Part shown: positions 26,545 to 35,498 of the stretch, piece by piece
Numbering within the stretch: the stretch's first letter is position 1
Layout of the letters: every line of letters starts with the position of its first letter
DNA from: Burkholderiales bacterium
GTDB lineage: Bacteria; Pseudomonadota; Gammaproteobacteria; Burkholderiales; SG8-39
Direction: 5' to 3'
DNA: 37,787 bases
Assembly (NCBI GenBank): GCA_020846575.1
Contig: JADLDQ010000320.1
Location: 1-37,787 of the forward strand
Notes under the pieces: model-generated
Seen by the model: the letters and a program-made list of their open reading frames with translations, nothing else
What the model was told of the DNA's origin: nothing
Databases searched by the model: none
Program-made: the position numbers and the translations under genes

Positions 26545-28280
26545 GCGCGGCTCGCGAGCTGCGGCTGCGCAACGACTTCGCGGAGCTGCGGCGCATGAGC
26601 GAGTGGCTGGCGGATGCCTGCGCGGCCTTCCAGGTGCCGCAGGGGTTGCGCTTCGATCTCGATATCGCCGCGAACGAGGCGGTGACCAACATCATCAGCT
26701 ACGGCTTCGAGAACTCGGCCTCGCACCAGATCGTGCTGCGCGTGTCGCGCCAGCGCGATCGCGTCGCGCCGGAGATCGACGACGACGGCCGGCCGTTCGA
26801 CCCGCTGCGCTACCCCGAACCGGCCACCCCCGCAAGCCTGGAGGAGGCGCCGATCGGCGGGCTGGGGGTGAAGCTGATGCGCGGACTCATACGCGACTGC
26901 CGTTACGAAAGGCGCGACGGGCGCAATCGGCTGGTCATGGCCGGCACCTGCCCGATGCCGCAGGGTGCGACGCCGCTGGAGCCTTCCGGGGAAGCGGCCC
27001 CGTCGCGCCCGCGCGGCAGCGACCGCAGGCGCCGCACGATGACCCCGGAGGAACTCTCGGCCGCCGGTATCGCCGAGCGCCGCAGCCAGCGCGACCGCCG
27101 GCGCGCCGGCTTCATTTCCGCGTCGCGGTTTCTCTCCGGCGTGCCCTACCACCTGGTGGAGGATGTGCTCGCGCGCTGCAGCGTGCGCAACCTGAACAAA
27201 GGCGATGTGCTGCTCGCGCCGGGTCAGATGAACGACTGCATGCACCTGCTCCAGGAAGGGCAGTTGCGCATCCACCTCGACTCCCCGGACTCCGGCGATT
27301 TCATCCCGGTGCAGCCGGTGGACTGCATCGGCGAGCTGTCGATCCTGGACGGCAAGCCGGTCTCGGCCTACGTGGTGGCGCACGAGCCGAGTCGGGTGCT
27401 CGCCATCCACGAGAGCGTCTTCTGGGAGGTGCTGCTGCCCATCCCGGAGGTGGCGAAGAACCTGTTCCGGGTGCTCTCGGAGCGCATGCGGCTGAACAAC
27501 GAACTCATCCTGCAGCGCATGAAGGACCACCTGGTGCTGGAGCAGCTGCGCCAGGAACTGCGCATCGCCCGCAGCATCCAGTCGAGCATGCTCCCCGCGG
27601 GCTGGCCGATGTTTCCCGGGCGCGGCGACGTGGACATCTGCGCCAGCATGGACCCGGCCGAGGAAGTGGGGGGCGACTTCTACGACGCCTTCTTCGTCGG
27701 GCGGCACCGTCTGTTCCTGGCCGTGGGCGACGTCTCGGGCAAGGGGGTTCCGGCGGCGCTGTTCATGGCGCGCGCCATGACGGTGCTGCGCACCGAGGCG
27801 CTGCGCGGCCGCCCGCCGCACGAGATCCTCGACTGGCTCAACGCTTCGCTGTGCGAGAACAACGACGCGTCCATGTTCGTCACCATCCTGTGCGGGCTGT
27901 TCGACACCCGCAGCGGCCGCTTCACCTACTCGAACGCCGGGCACAACCCGCCCTATGCCGGCCGCGCGGGCGGCTACTACGAACTGCCGGTGCCCAGGGG
28001 GCCGCTGGCCGGCATCGACCCGGACGCGCGCTTTTCCTCCGCCGAGTGCCGGCTCGCGCGCGGCGACACCCTGGTGCTGTACACGGACGGTGTGCCCGAG
28101 GCCATGGACGCGGCCCAGCGGCCGCTGTCGGAGGGGCGGCTCGTGTCCCTGCTGCAGGCCGCGCCTCGGGGCAGCGCCCGCGACCTGGTCGAGGCGATCC
28201 GGGCGGGAGTGGCCGGTCACGTCCAGAGCGCGGCGCGCTCGGACGACATCACGCTGATGGTGCTGAGGCACAGGGGTTGA
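26541..28280 (+). CDS. Three-domain partner switch: RsbW-like kinase, cNMP-binding, RsbU-like PP2C phosphatase
   Basis: The 579-residue protein starts with TTG 26541, overlapping the STAS stop. Residues 1-140 are an HATPase domain (ANEAVTN, DDDGRPFDP, GGLGVKLM) like RsbW/SpoIIAB. Residues 190-310 form a cyclic-nucleotide-binding fold (FLSGVPYHLVEDVLARC, GELSILDGKPVSAYVV). Residues 340-578 are an RsbU/SpoIIE phosphatase with metal aspartates in EEVGGDFYDAF, VGDVSGKGVPAALFM, YTDGVPEAMD and SDDITLMVL. It could both phosphorylate and dephosphorylate the STAS protein, with a ligand or the sensor domain setting the balance. No sigma factor is adjacent, so the final output is unknown. Confidence 0.9.
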   Translation: MSAARELRLRNDFAELRRMSEWLADACAAFQVPQGLRFDLDIAANEAVTNIISYGFENSASHQIVLRVSRQRDRVAPEIDDDGRPFDPLRYPEPATPASLEEAPIGGLGVKLMRGLIRDCRYERRDGRNRLVMAGTCPMPQGATPLEPSGEAAPSRPRGSDRRRRTMTPEELSAAGIAERRSQRDRRRAGFISASRFLSGVPYHLVEDVLARCSVRNLNKGDVLLAPGQMNDCMHLLQEGQLRIHLDSPDSGDFIPVQPVDCIGELSILDGKPVSAYVVAHEPSRVLAIHESVFWEVLLPIPEVAKNLFRVLSERMRLNNELILQRMKDHLVLEQLRQELRIARSIQSSMLPAGWPMFPGRGDVDICASMDPAEEVGGDFYDAFFVGRHRLFLAVGDVSGKGVPAALFMARAMTVLRTEALRGRPPHEILDWLNASLCENNDASMFVTILCGLFDTRSGRFTYSNAGHNPPYAGRAGGYYELPVPRGPLAGIDPDARFSSAECRLARGDTLVLYTDGVPEAMDAAQRPLSEGRLVSLLQAAPRGSARDLVEAIRAGVAGHVQSAARSDDITLMVLRHRG

Positions 28281-28585
28281 GGAGCGGTGCGGATGAGCGA
28301 AGCGCGCGGGGAGTGCATCGCGCGCCTTGCGCGGGGGGTTGAAATCGGGGGGTTGAAATCGGGGCGGTTGAAATCGGGGCGGTTGAAATCGTGTACCCGC
28401 GCGCTGGCGGATACGGGGAACGCCGGCGCCAGGTCCGGCAATCCCGTGAACGAGGCGGGGTAGCGTAACGGGCCTCGCGGCGCCGCCTCATGAGCACGGT
28501 CGAGGCGGCGCCTGCGGACCTGGCGATCCGGATGCGGGCGCCGGGTATATCATCCGGCCTGGTGCCGACAACCGGAGGTGTACTC
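28281..28585. other. Intergenic stretch with tandem repeat
   Basis: The 305 bases between the phosphatase and the next Bug receptor contain the four-copy repeat at 28337-28390 and the receptor's ribosome site (GGAGGTG, 28574-28580). No other gene is supported; short frames crossing the repeat encode only a DFNRP motif by virtue of the repetition. Confidence 0.6.
28337..28390. repeat. Four tandem copies of a 14-15 bp unit
   Basis: GGTTGAAATC occurs exactly at 28337, 28351, 28366 and 28381, separated by GGGG, GGGGC and GGGGC. The unit sits 57 bases after the phosphatase stop. It may be a slippage-prone minisatellite or a cluster of protein-binding sites. Confidence 0.9.
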
Positions 28586-29557
28586 ATGATCATGTTGCGT
28601 GCTCTCACAGCGCCGCTGTGCGCGCTCGCGGCCGCGCTCGCCTGGTCGCCGTCGATCGCGCAGACCTATCCCGCCAAGCCGGTTCGGATCATCGTGCCGC
28701 TGGTGGCGGGCGGAAGCCTCGACACCATGGGCCGCATGATGGCCGACAAGATGTCGCAGGGACTCGGGCAGCCGGTCTACGTGGAGAACCGTCCCGGCGC
28801 GAGCGGCGACATCGGCATCGGCCTGGTGGCGAAGTCGCCGCCCGACGGATACAACCTGTGCGTCATCGGCACGGGCATGATCGCGATCGGGATGTACGTG
28901 CGCAAGCTGCCCTACGACCCGCTGAAGGACCTGGCGCCGGTGTCGGGTCTGTCCAAGAGCCTGCTGGTGATCGTCACGGCGGCCAACAGCAGCCTGCGCT
29001 CGCTCCCCGAACTGCTCGCCTACGCCAAGGCCAATCCCGGTGTGGTCAATTTCGGTTCGATCGGGATCGGTTCAACGCAGCACCTCTCGGGCGAGTTGTT
29101 GAATCTCCTGGCCGGCATCAACATGGTGCACGTGCCCTACAAGGGCGCCGGTGAGGCCAACACGGCAGTGATGGGCGGGCAGATCCACATAGCGGTCTCC
29201 GGCGGACCGGGCGTCGCGCCGCACGTGCGCGCGGGCAAGATGCGCGCGCTCGCGGTGACCGACACCAAGCGCTCGACGGCGATGCCCGACGTGCCGGCGG
29301 TGAGCGAGTTCGTGCCGGGCTACGCGACCACCGCCCTGCTGGCGTTCGTCACCACGGGTGGAACGCCGCCCGACGTGGTCGCCCGGCTGAACTCGGAGAC
29401 GCATCGCGTGCTGGGTCTTGCGGACGTGCGCGGGCGCATCACGGGCTGGGGCGATGAGCCGGATCCGACCACACCCGAGGAACTGGGCAGGACGCTGCGC
29501 GCCGAGATGCAGAAGTGGGGCGACGTGATCAAGAAGGCCGGGCTGAAGCTGCAGTAG
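28586..29557 (+). CDS. Bug/TctC-family periplasmic solute receptor
   Basis: The 323-residue protein from ATG 28586 has GGAGGTG upstream and a signal peptide ending near residue 25 (SPSIA, then QTYPAKPVRIIVPLVAGGSLD). VHVPYKGAGEANTAVMGG and TAMPDVPAVSEFVPGY are standard Bug blocks, and it ends in KWGDVIKKAGLKLQ. The open frame extends upstream to 28490, but the signal peptide and ribosome site fix the start. It converges with another Bug gene at 29656; no enzyme gene is adjacent on its strand. Confidence 0.92.
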   Translation: MIMLRALTAPLCALAAALAWSPSIAQTYPAKPVRIIVPLVAGGSLDTMGRMMADKMSQGLGQPVYVENRPGASGDIGIGLVAKSPPDGYNLCVIGTGMIAIGMYVRKLPYDPLKDLAPVSGLSKSLLVIVTAANSSLRSLPELLAYAKANPGVVNFGSIGIGSTQHLSGELLNLLAGINMVHVPYKGAGEANTAVMGGQIHIAVSGGPGVAPHVRAGKMRALAVTDTKRSTAMPDVPAVSEFVPGYATTALLAFVTTGGTPPDVVARLNSETHRVLGLADVRGRITGWGDEPDPTTPEELGRTLRAEMQKWGDVIKKAGLKLQ

Positions 29558-29583
29558 AAAGCAGGCGCGGGCGCCCCGAGGTT

Positions 29584-29610
29584 CGCCGGGCCGAAGCGCG
29601 GTGCCCGGCG
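29584..29610. terminator. Hairpin between two convergent Bug genes
   Basis: CGCCGGGC (29584-29591) and GCCCGGCG (29603-29610) are exact inverse copies around an 11-base loop. It lies 26 bases after the plus-strand stop and 45 after the minus-strand stop. No T-run follows on either strand, so a two-way terminator role is tentative. Confidence 0.35.
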
Positions 29611-29655
29611 CATCGACCGATCCAGCGGTGAACCCGCGTCAGGCCGGAACGGGCG

Positions 29656-30663
29656 CTACTGCCGCTTGACGTCGATATGGCTCATCTTCACCACTTGCGG
29701 CCAGATGCGGAACTCCGCTTCCATGCGCGTGGCGGCCGAGTGCATGCCCTCGCCGATCGGGATGAAACTCATCTCCTTGAATTTCGCCGACATCTCCGGG
29801 CTCTTCACCGTGGCGATCAGATCCCGCTCGAGCACGGCGAGCACCTCGCGCGGCGTCTTCACCGGCGCGAAGATGCCGTGCCAGCCCTCCTCGAACTCGA
29901 GGTTCTTCTGGCCGGCCTCCGCGAGCGTGGGGATGTCGGGAAGCGTCTCCAAGCGGTGTTGATCCAGCAGCGCGAGCGCCCGCATCTTTCCGGACCGCAG
30001 GTTGGCGACCACCGCCTCGGGCGACTGGATCAGAAACTGGACTTCCCCCGCCAGCATCGCCCGCACCGCCGGGGCACTTCCCTTGTAGGGGACGTGGGTC
30101 ATCTTGATTCCCGCCTGTGTGGAGACCAGTTCGGTGAGCAGGTGGAAGGAGTGGCCGATACCGGGCGTCCCGTAGAAGAACTTGCCCGGCTGCTGGCGCG
30201 CGAGCGCGACGAACTCGGCGAGGGTGTTGGCCTTGACCGAGGGCGACACCACGATCAGGCGCGGGTTGCGCGCGATCGCGGCCACGCCGACGATGTCGCG
30301 CCGCGCGTCGTAGGGCGGCTTGGGCTCGAAGTTCTCCGCCAGGGTGATGGCGGTGGCCCCGGCGTAGAGCACGGTGTAGCCGTCGGGCGCGGACCTCACC
30401 ATGGCGGCGACGCCGCGCTGCTGCGCGGCCCCGGCGATGTTCTCGACGATGACCTGCTGCCCGAAGCGCGGGGCGAGCGCGTTGGCGAGGTTGCGGGTGG
30501 CGATGTCCAGTCCGCCGCCCGGCTCCGAGGGCACGATGATGCGCAGGGGTTTGCTCGGGTAGCTCTGCGCCAGCGCGGCAGGGGTCGGTGCGAGCAGCAG
30601 CGCGGCGGCAAGCACGGAAAGCGCGGCGCCCACGAGACAGGCGCTGCATTGGCGGCTCTTCAT
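29656..30663 (-). CDS. Bug/TctC-family periplasmic solute receptor
   Basis: This 335-residue protein starts at ATG 30663 behind GAGGAAAGGGA. A long signal peptide ends near residue 32 (TPAALA), then QSYPSKPLRIIVPSEPGGGLDIATR, typical of the family. MTHVPYKGSAPAVRAMLAGE is the mid-domain block. Its C-terminal half departs more from the consensus (FEEGWHGIFAPVKTPREV). It diverges from the amidohydrolase/Bug pair at 30909, sharing a 245-base leader. Confidence 0.9.
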   Translation of the reverse strand: MKSRQCSACLVGAALSVLAAALLLAPTPAALAQSYPSKPLRIIVPSEPGGGLDIATRNLANALAPRFGQQVIVENIAGAAQQRGVAAMVRSAPDGYTVLYAGATAITLAENFEPKPPYDARRDIVGVAAIARNPRLIVVSPSVKANTLAEFVALARQQPGKFFYGTPGIGHSFHLLTELVSTQAGIKMTHVPYKGSAPAVRAMLAGEVQFLIQSPEAVVANLRSGKMRALALLDQHRLETLPDIPTLAEAGQKNLEFEEGWHGIFAPVKTPREVLAVLERDLIATVKSPEMSAKFKEMSFIPIGEGMHSAATRMEAEFRIWPQVVKMSHIDVKRQ

Positions 30664-30908
30664 GGCATGGTCCCTTTCCTCGTTCAGACCCGGGCGTGTG
30701 TTCCCGTCCCGTTTGTGGTTTCTTGCGGGTGTCGCCGGCGACCGCCGGACCCAAGAAGGACAATAGCACAGGGCCCGGCGCGGCGCGGCGGGCGCTACGG
30801 CCGGGTGTCGCCAGGCGCGCGTGCCGTACAAGCGGCCGGCGCCTTGTCGCTCTTTGCAGGGTTGCGGAATAATGTGCCCCCTGCCGCGACTCGGCGAAGG
30901 AGCAGCGC

Positions 30909-31904
30909 GTGATCATCGATGTGCACCACCACTGGATGCCGCCGCACCACGTGCGCATGCTCGGCAAGGTCGCGCGCCCCGGGCAGACGGTTCGCGAGCT
31001 GCGCCCGGGCACGCCGGGTATCTTTCGCGGCGACGCCATGCTGTTCTGGTGCAACGAACGCATCGCCTCGGCCGACCGCCTGATCGAGGGCCTGGACCGG
31101 AGCGGGATCTCGCGCGCGGTGCTCAACGTCTCGAACTGGATCGAGTGGCTCGATCTCGAACTGTGCCGCGACGTCAACGACGCGATGCACGCTCTGAAAC
31201 AGCGTTTCCCCGATCGTATCGTGACGCTGGCGCACGTTCCCATCGGTGAGCCCGGCGCGCTCGACGAGCTCGAGCGCGCCGTGTCGCTCGGCGCATCCGG
31301 TGTGTTCAGCATCGTTCATCTGTCGCGCCCGGGATGGTCGCTCGATGCCCCTCAGCTCGATCCCTTCTATGCGCGCGTGAGCGAACTGGGCCTGCCGATC
31401 TTCACGCACCCGGCGTGCGAGCCGCTCGAATACCAGGCCGATGCCGACGAGCGGCTGTTGCCGCTGCTCGACCACGATCTCCTGACCTGCCTGGGCCGGC
31501 CGTACAACACCACGGTGGCGGTGATGCGGCTGCTGCTGTGCGATGTGCTCGATCGTTTCCCGGGGCTTCGGTTCGTCATGCCGCACCTGGGCGGGACGTT
31601 CGCCGTGATGAAGGAAAGGCTGCTGAGCCGGTACTACGACTGGGGAATGCGCGAGCGGCTGGATCGGCGCCTGCAGCAGTTGTGGTTCGATACCGCGCCG
31701 CCGCGCTGGTCGGGCCAGCAGCTTCACTGCGCGGTGGAGACGCTGGGCGCCGACCGGATCATGTTCGGCAGCGATCATCCGATCGAACCCGACTACGCGG
31801 AGCGCGCGGTGCGCATGATCGCGTCGAATGGTATCGAGTCCGGGCAGCGCGAGGCGATCTGCCGCGGCAACGCCGCACGCTTTCTGGAGCTGACCGATGC
31901 ATGA
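30909..31904 (+). CDS. Amidohydrolase-2 family decarboxylase/hydrolase (ACMSD-like)
   Basis: The 331-residue protein begins with GTG 30909 behind GAAGGAGC. VHHHW (His 6-8) supplies the N-terminal metal motif, followed by FTHPA, MPHLGG and GSDHP, the metal and catalytic residues of the aminocarboxymuconate-semialdehyde decarboxylase/gamma-resorcylate decarboxylase branch. Such enzymes remove CO2 from aromatic or muconate acids, or hydrolyse related rings, with one divalent metal. The Bug gene starts at or over its stop, so the receptor probably recognises this enzyme's substrate or a precursor. Exact reaction unknown. Confidence 0.88.
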   Translation: MIIDVHHHWMPPHHVRMLGKVARPGQTVRELRPGTPGIFRGDAMLFWCNERIASADRLIEGLDRSGISRAVLNVSNWIEWLDLELCRDVNDAMHALKQRFPDRIVTLAHVPIGEPGALDELERAVSLGASGVFSIVHLSRPGWSLDAPQLDPFYARVSELGLPIFTHPACEPLEYQADADERLLPLLDHDLLTCLGRPYNTTVAVMRLLLCDVLDRFPGLRFVMPHLGGTFAVMKERLLSRYYDWGMRERLDRRLQQLWFDTAPPRWSGQQLHCAVETLGADRIMFGSDHPIEPDYAERAVRMIASNGIESGQREAICRGNAARFLELTDA

Positions 31905-31914
31905 GGTGACTGCC

Positions 31915-32910
31915 ATGGGCCGATGCGTGAATCCAATCACGACGACACGATGGGCCGTGACGCTCGCGGGCGCGTGCCTGCTGATCTCGACCGCGACGGT
32001 GCTCGCTCAAGGCTGGCCGGGGAAACCGGTGCGATTCGTCGTTCCGTTCGCCCCCGGCGGCGGCAACGACATCCTCGCGCGCGTGGTCGGCGAGCGCCTC
32101 GGAGCGGCGCTCGGCCAGCCGGTGGTGGTGGACAACCGGCCGGGAGCCGGCGGCAACATCGGTGCGGAGCTGGTCGCGCGCAGCGCGCCGGACGGCTACA
32201 CGCAGCTGGTCGCCGCGCACGCCACACTGGTGATCAACCCGCACATGTACGCGCGCGTTCCGTTCGATCCGGTCAAGGACTTTGCGCCGGTCGGATTGAT
32301 GGGGGCGCTGCCGGTCGTGCTGGCGGTGCATGCGGACGTGCCCGCTGCCTCCGTGCGGGAGCTGATCGCGCTGGCGAAGGCAAGACCGGGCGGACTCGCG
32401 TACGCCTCGGCCGGGTCCGGGACGCCGCACCACCTCGCCGCGGAGATGTTCAAGTCGCAGACCGGGACTTCGATGGTGCATGTCCCGTTCAAGGGCGGCG
32501 CGCCCGCGGCCGCCGAGCTGCTCTCCGGCAGGGTGCAGGTCATGTTCGCGCCGATCAACAACATCGCTCCGTATCTGAAGAGCGGGAAACTGCGCGTACT
32601 CGCCGCGGCCGGGGAGCGACGCGTGCAGATGCTCCCGGACGTTCCGACCATCGCCGAAGCGGGGCTTCCCGGATACGCGGTCGAGAACTGGATCGGCCTG
32701 GCCGCGCCGGCGGGCACATCGCAGGAGATCATCCGCAGGCTGAACGCGGAGATCGGAAACGCTCTGGCGCAAGGCGAAGTCCGCCAGAAGCTGAACGCGC
32801 TCGGAATCGAGCCGGTGACAGCCACCCCGGCACAGATGGCCGCCACGATCGTCTCGGAGCTGGCGCGCTGGGGAAGCGTGATCCGTAACGCGGGCATCAA
32901 GGCGGACTGA
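31915..32910 (+). CDS. Bug/TctC-family periplasmic solute receptor
   Basis: I place the start at ATG 31915 (331 residues) because GAGGTG lies eight bases before it; an ATG at 31897 overlapping the amidohydrolase stop is an alternative. A signal peptide ends near residue 31 (TATVLA), then QGWPGKPVRFVVPFAPGGGND. VHVPFKGGAPAAAELLSG and LPDVPTIAEAGLPGY follow, and the protein ends RWGSVIRNAGIKAD. It is the most canonical Bug in the window and is cotranscribed with the amidohydrolase. Confidence 0.93.
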   Translation: MGRCVNPITTTRWAVTLAGACLLISTATVLAQGWPGKPVRFVVPFAPGGGNDILARVVGERLGAALGQPVVVDNRPGAGGNIGAELVARSAPDGYTQLVAAHATLVINPHMYARVPFDPVKDFAPVGLMGALPVVLAVHADVPAASVRELIALAKARPGGLAYASAGSGTPHHLAAEMFKSQTGTSMVHVPFKGGAPAAAELLSGRVQVMFAPINNIAPYLKSGKLRVLAAAGERRVQMLPDVPTIAEAGLPGYAVENWIGLAAPAGTSQEIIRRLNAEIGNALAQGEVRQKLNALGIEPVTATPAQMAATIVSELARWGSVIRNAGIKAD

Positions 32911-33032
32911 CGCGGCGGTTCGCGCGCAAAGGAAGCTCGCCGGTCCGATGGTGGGTTCGCTGCTCGCGATCCCTTCGGGGCAGCCTCGCGCATGCGCCCG
33001 CCACGGCTCGGCGCCGATCGTTCCCCGGCGCG

Positions 33033-33070
33033 CGCCGCGAGGGCGCGCGCAGGCGCGGGCCCTCGCGGCG
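33033..33070. terminator. 12-bp-stem hairpin between convergent genes
   Basis: CGCCGCGAGGGC (33033-33044) and GCCCTCGCGGCG (33059-33070) are exact inverse copies around a 14-base loop. It lies between the convergent Bug genes ending at 32910 and 33088. No T-run is present, so it may end transcription only weakly or with Rho. Confidence 0.45.
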
Positions 33071-33087
33071 GTTGCGGCCGCGCGGAC

Positions 33088-34053
33088 TCAGTCGGCGCGG
33101 AAACCCGAGGCCTTGATCGCGCTCTCCCAGCGCTCGATATCGGCGCGGATCATGCGCGCGAACGCCTCGGGCGTGTTGGGCGCGGGTTCCAGATCGATCG
33201 CGCGCAGCTTCTGCTGCGCCGCGGGCGACCTGAGCGCCGCGGTGATCTCGCGGTTCAGACGCTGGACCACGGCCGAGGGCGTGGCGGCGGGGGCGACGAA
33301 CCCGGACCAGATGTAGACCTCGAGCTGCGGGTAGCCCAGTTCGCGGAAGGTCGGCGCCGCGGGCATGAGCGGCGAACGCTCGCCCCCGGTGATGGCGAAT
33401 GCTTTCAGCTTACCCGCCTCCACGTGCGCCTTTACCGAAATCAGCGGCAGGAAGGCGCTCATGACCTGGCCGCCGAGCAGGTCCTGGACCGCGGGCGGCG
33501 TGCCCTTGTAGGCGACGTGCAGCATGTCGATGCCGGCGAGCTGGTTGAGCATGACCCCGGCGAAGTGCGAGGGGTTGCCCGCCGTGAACGAGGCGAAGCT
33601 GGTCTTGCCGGGATTGGCCCGGGCGTAGGCGATGAAGTCCCCGAGGGTGGCCGCAGGCAGCGATGCGCTGCCCGCGAAGATCATCTGGGAGCGAATCGCC
33701 AGGCTCACCGTCGCGAAGTCCCTGAGAGGGTCGTACGGCAGCTTCGAGTAGGTGTGCGGGTTGATCGACATCATCCCCGAGGTGGCGAGCAGCATCGTGT
33801 AGCCGTCCGCGGGCGCGGCGAGCAGCGTCTGGGCCGCGATGATGCCGCCCGCGCCCGGCCGGTACTCGGAGATCAAAGCCTGCCCGGTCGCTTCCCGGAA
33901 GCGATCCCCGATCAGGCGCACCACCGAATCATTGACGTTTCCGGCTGGAAACGGCTGGATCAGGCGCACCGTGCGCGAGGGAAATTCCTGCGCCGCGGCG
34001 GGCAGCAGGGCGAGCGCCGCAGCAACGAGTCCGAGCCACTGCTTTGCTTTCAT
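33088..34053 (-). CDS. Bug/TctC-family periplasmic solute receptor, divergent
   Basis: This 321-residue protein starts at ATG 34053 with AGGAGGT nine bases before it. A signal peptide ends near residue 21 (LLPAAA), then QEFPSRTVRLIQPFPAGNVND. The usual ligand-loop sequence PGG..D is PAGNVND here, and HVAYKGTPPAVQDLLGG replaces the common HVPYKG. The rest keeps the family outline, ending ERWESAIKASGFRAD. It may bind a different class of ligand from the other copies. No enzyme gene adjoins it. Confidence 0.9.
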   Translation of the reverse strand: MKAKQWLGLVAAALALLPAAAQEFPSRTVRLIQPFPAGNVNDSVVRLIGDRFREATGQALISEYRPGAGGIIAAQTLLAAPADGYTMLLATSGMMSINPHTYSKLPYDPLRDFATVSLAIRSQMIFAGSASLPAATLGDFIAYARANPGKTSFASFTAGNPSHFAGVMLNQLAGIDMLHVAYKGTPPAVQDLLGGQVMSAFLPLISVKAHVEAGKLKAFAITGGERSPLMPAAPTFRELGYPQLEVYIWSGFVAPAATPSAVVQRLNREITAALRSPAAQQKLRAIDLEPAPNTPEAFARMIRADIERWESAIKASGFRAD

Positions 34054-34280
34054 GCGGCATTACCTCCTGGACAGGGTCATCCGCACCCGAGGTCACGGCC
34101 TGAGCGCCTCGATCCGCTGCCCGGGGCGCGACGGGGGTTTCGCGGCCGGACGCTCACCCGCGACTGGCGCAGCGCGTACATTACCTCACTTGCGAAACGG
34201 GCAAGACCCGGGGCGACGAGCGCGAGGCGTCGTGCACGGGGTTGCCGAGTGCCCTCATGCCGATCGCACGGGCGCTCGTC

Positions 34281-34691
34281 TCAGCGGTCGAACTCCCCCA
34301 TTGCCTCGGGTTGCCGGACGACCTCCAGGACGCGCAGATTCAATTCGCGTCCGCCGGGAACCTGCCAGACGATGGATTGACCCACGGACAACCCCAGCAG
34401 GGCGCTGCCGACGGGAGCCAGTACCGAGATCTTGCTCACCAGGTCGGCTTCGCCCGGATAGACGAGCGAGAGCTGGAATTCCGATCCGCTCGCGTCATCG
34501 ACGAACCGGACCGTGGAATTCATCGTCACGACGTGCGGCGGAACCTCGGTCGGCTCGACGACCGTGGCGCGGTCGATCTCGCTCATCAGCGCATCGATTC
34601 CCGGAAGCTGCCTGTACTCTCTCGAAGCGAGCAGGCGCTCGAGACGGGCTTGATCGAGACTGGACATGATGATCGGTGGCATGCGTTCCAT
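34281..34691 (-). CDS. rnk: Regulator of nucleoside diphosphate kinase (Rnk, GreA/GreB C-terminal family)
   Basis: From ATG 34691 (GAGGAAGAG upstream) the protein has 136 residues, the same length as E. coli Rnk. PPHVVTMNSTVRF, VYPGEADL, ISVLAPVGSALLGLSVGQSI and VRQPEAMGEFD match Rnk closely. The C-terminal half has the fold of the GreA/GreB C-terminal domain and binds RNA polymerase; the short N-terminal coil lacks the cleavage-stimulating acidic tip. The open frame extends much further upstream, without similarity. It stands alone on its strand. Confidence 0.93.
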   Translation of the reverse strand: MERMPPIIMSSLDQARLERLLASREYRQLPGIDALMSEIDRATVVEPTEVPPHVVTMNSTVRFVDDASGSEFQLSLVYPGEADLVSKISVLAPVGSALLGLSVGQSIVWQVPGGRELNLRVLEVVRQPEAMGEFDR

Positions 34692-35012
34692 GACTCTTCC
34701 TCGGTGAAGGGTGGTATCGCGGCGTTGAAACGAAAGCGTATCGGCCGCTCTGGCGTGAGGGCCGATTTTCACATGGATCGGGCGGCGCCTTCGGCTCGAG
34801 ACCTTCCACGGCGCCGGCAGGAACGCGGTGAACGCAGGCAGGAACGCGGTGAAAAACGCGCTCGGGGAGACGCTCGACATCGGCCCTGGCGCGAGCAGGC
34901 AAGCTCGCCGTCATTTCCCGGTTCGGAGCCGGATGTGCGCGCGCGCGGGAGGCTGCTCCAGGACCGATGGGTTGGGCCCGGGCCTGCGGGCCCTGCGACG
35001 CTCGGCCGCGGC
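34692..35012. other. Intergenic stretch upstream of rnk
   Basis: The 320 bases contain the rnk leader and, at about 34819-34853, a short tandem duplication of GCAGGAACGCGGTGAA. Frames on both strands show no family pattern. No promoter could be placed with confidence. Confidence 0.4.
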
Positions 35013-35183
35013 TCAAGGAGCCTGCGGGCTATCCGGCGAGGAGCCTGCGCCGCCAGGATCGCTCACTTGCGTGGCTGCGCCGGAGCGGCCCTTGTCCTTG
35101 TGCTTGGCCAGTAGCCGCAGCTTCTTCTTGATCTGCTGCTTGCGCCTGCGGGTGCGAAGATTGCGGTTGGTCTGTCTGCCCAT
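35013..35183 (-). CDS. Small basic protein, unknown
   Basis: From ATG 35183 this frame encodes 56 residues. The first 31 are strongly basic (MGRQTNRNLRTRRRKQQIKK, then KLRLLAKHKDK) and the tail is Gly/Ser/Pro-rich. Such arginine-rich short proteins exist widely as uncharacterised nucleic-acid-binding candidates. A weak GAGAAAGAG lies about twelve bases upstream. It sits between rnk and the IS21 remnant. It could be a chance frame in GC-rich DNA. Confidence 0.4.
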   Translation of the reverse strand: MGRQTNRNLRTRRRKQQIKKKLRLLAKHKDKGRSGAATQVSDPGGAGSSPDSPQAP

Positions 35184-35498
35184 TGCTCGAATCTCTTTCT
35201 CCAGTTCCTGCCCGTGCGCCGACCCCGACCGGAGCCGTGCGCGAAGAGCCGCGCCGGCTCTTGCGGTCCGACCCCCGTCGGGCTGCGCCGCGTGGCGGCC
35301 CGTGCTCGACCGGCCTTCAGGCGGTTGAAGTGTACCGCGAGCAGCCCGCTCGCCACCGGGAACGTGATCGCCCGCAGACGCCCGCCCCGGAGGAGCGTCG
35401 GGTAGAACAATGGCAGCGCGCGTTCTACGACTCTTTGTCACCAGCGCTGGTTGCGCGCAGTGCCAGGCGCCGGCGAGCGAGATGTGGCTGGAGCTCAG
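35184..35498. other. Intergenic stretch next to the IS21 remnant
   Basis: Beyond the point where istA similarity ends, 315 bases show no recognisable gene. A minus-strand frame (about 35063-35410) has a short hydrophobic run (ITFPVASGLLAVHF) but no family pattern. It may be flanking DNA or further decayed transposon sequence. Confidence 0.35.

Noticed and set aside
28337..28390. CRISPR array
   Set aside because: Spacers are only 4-5 nearly identical bases and the repeats are too short.
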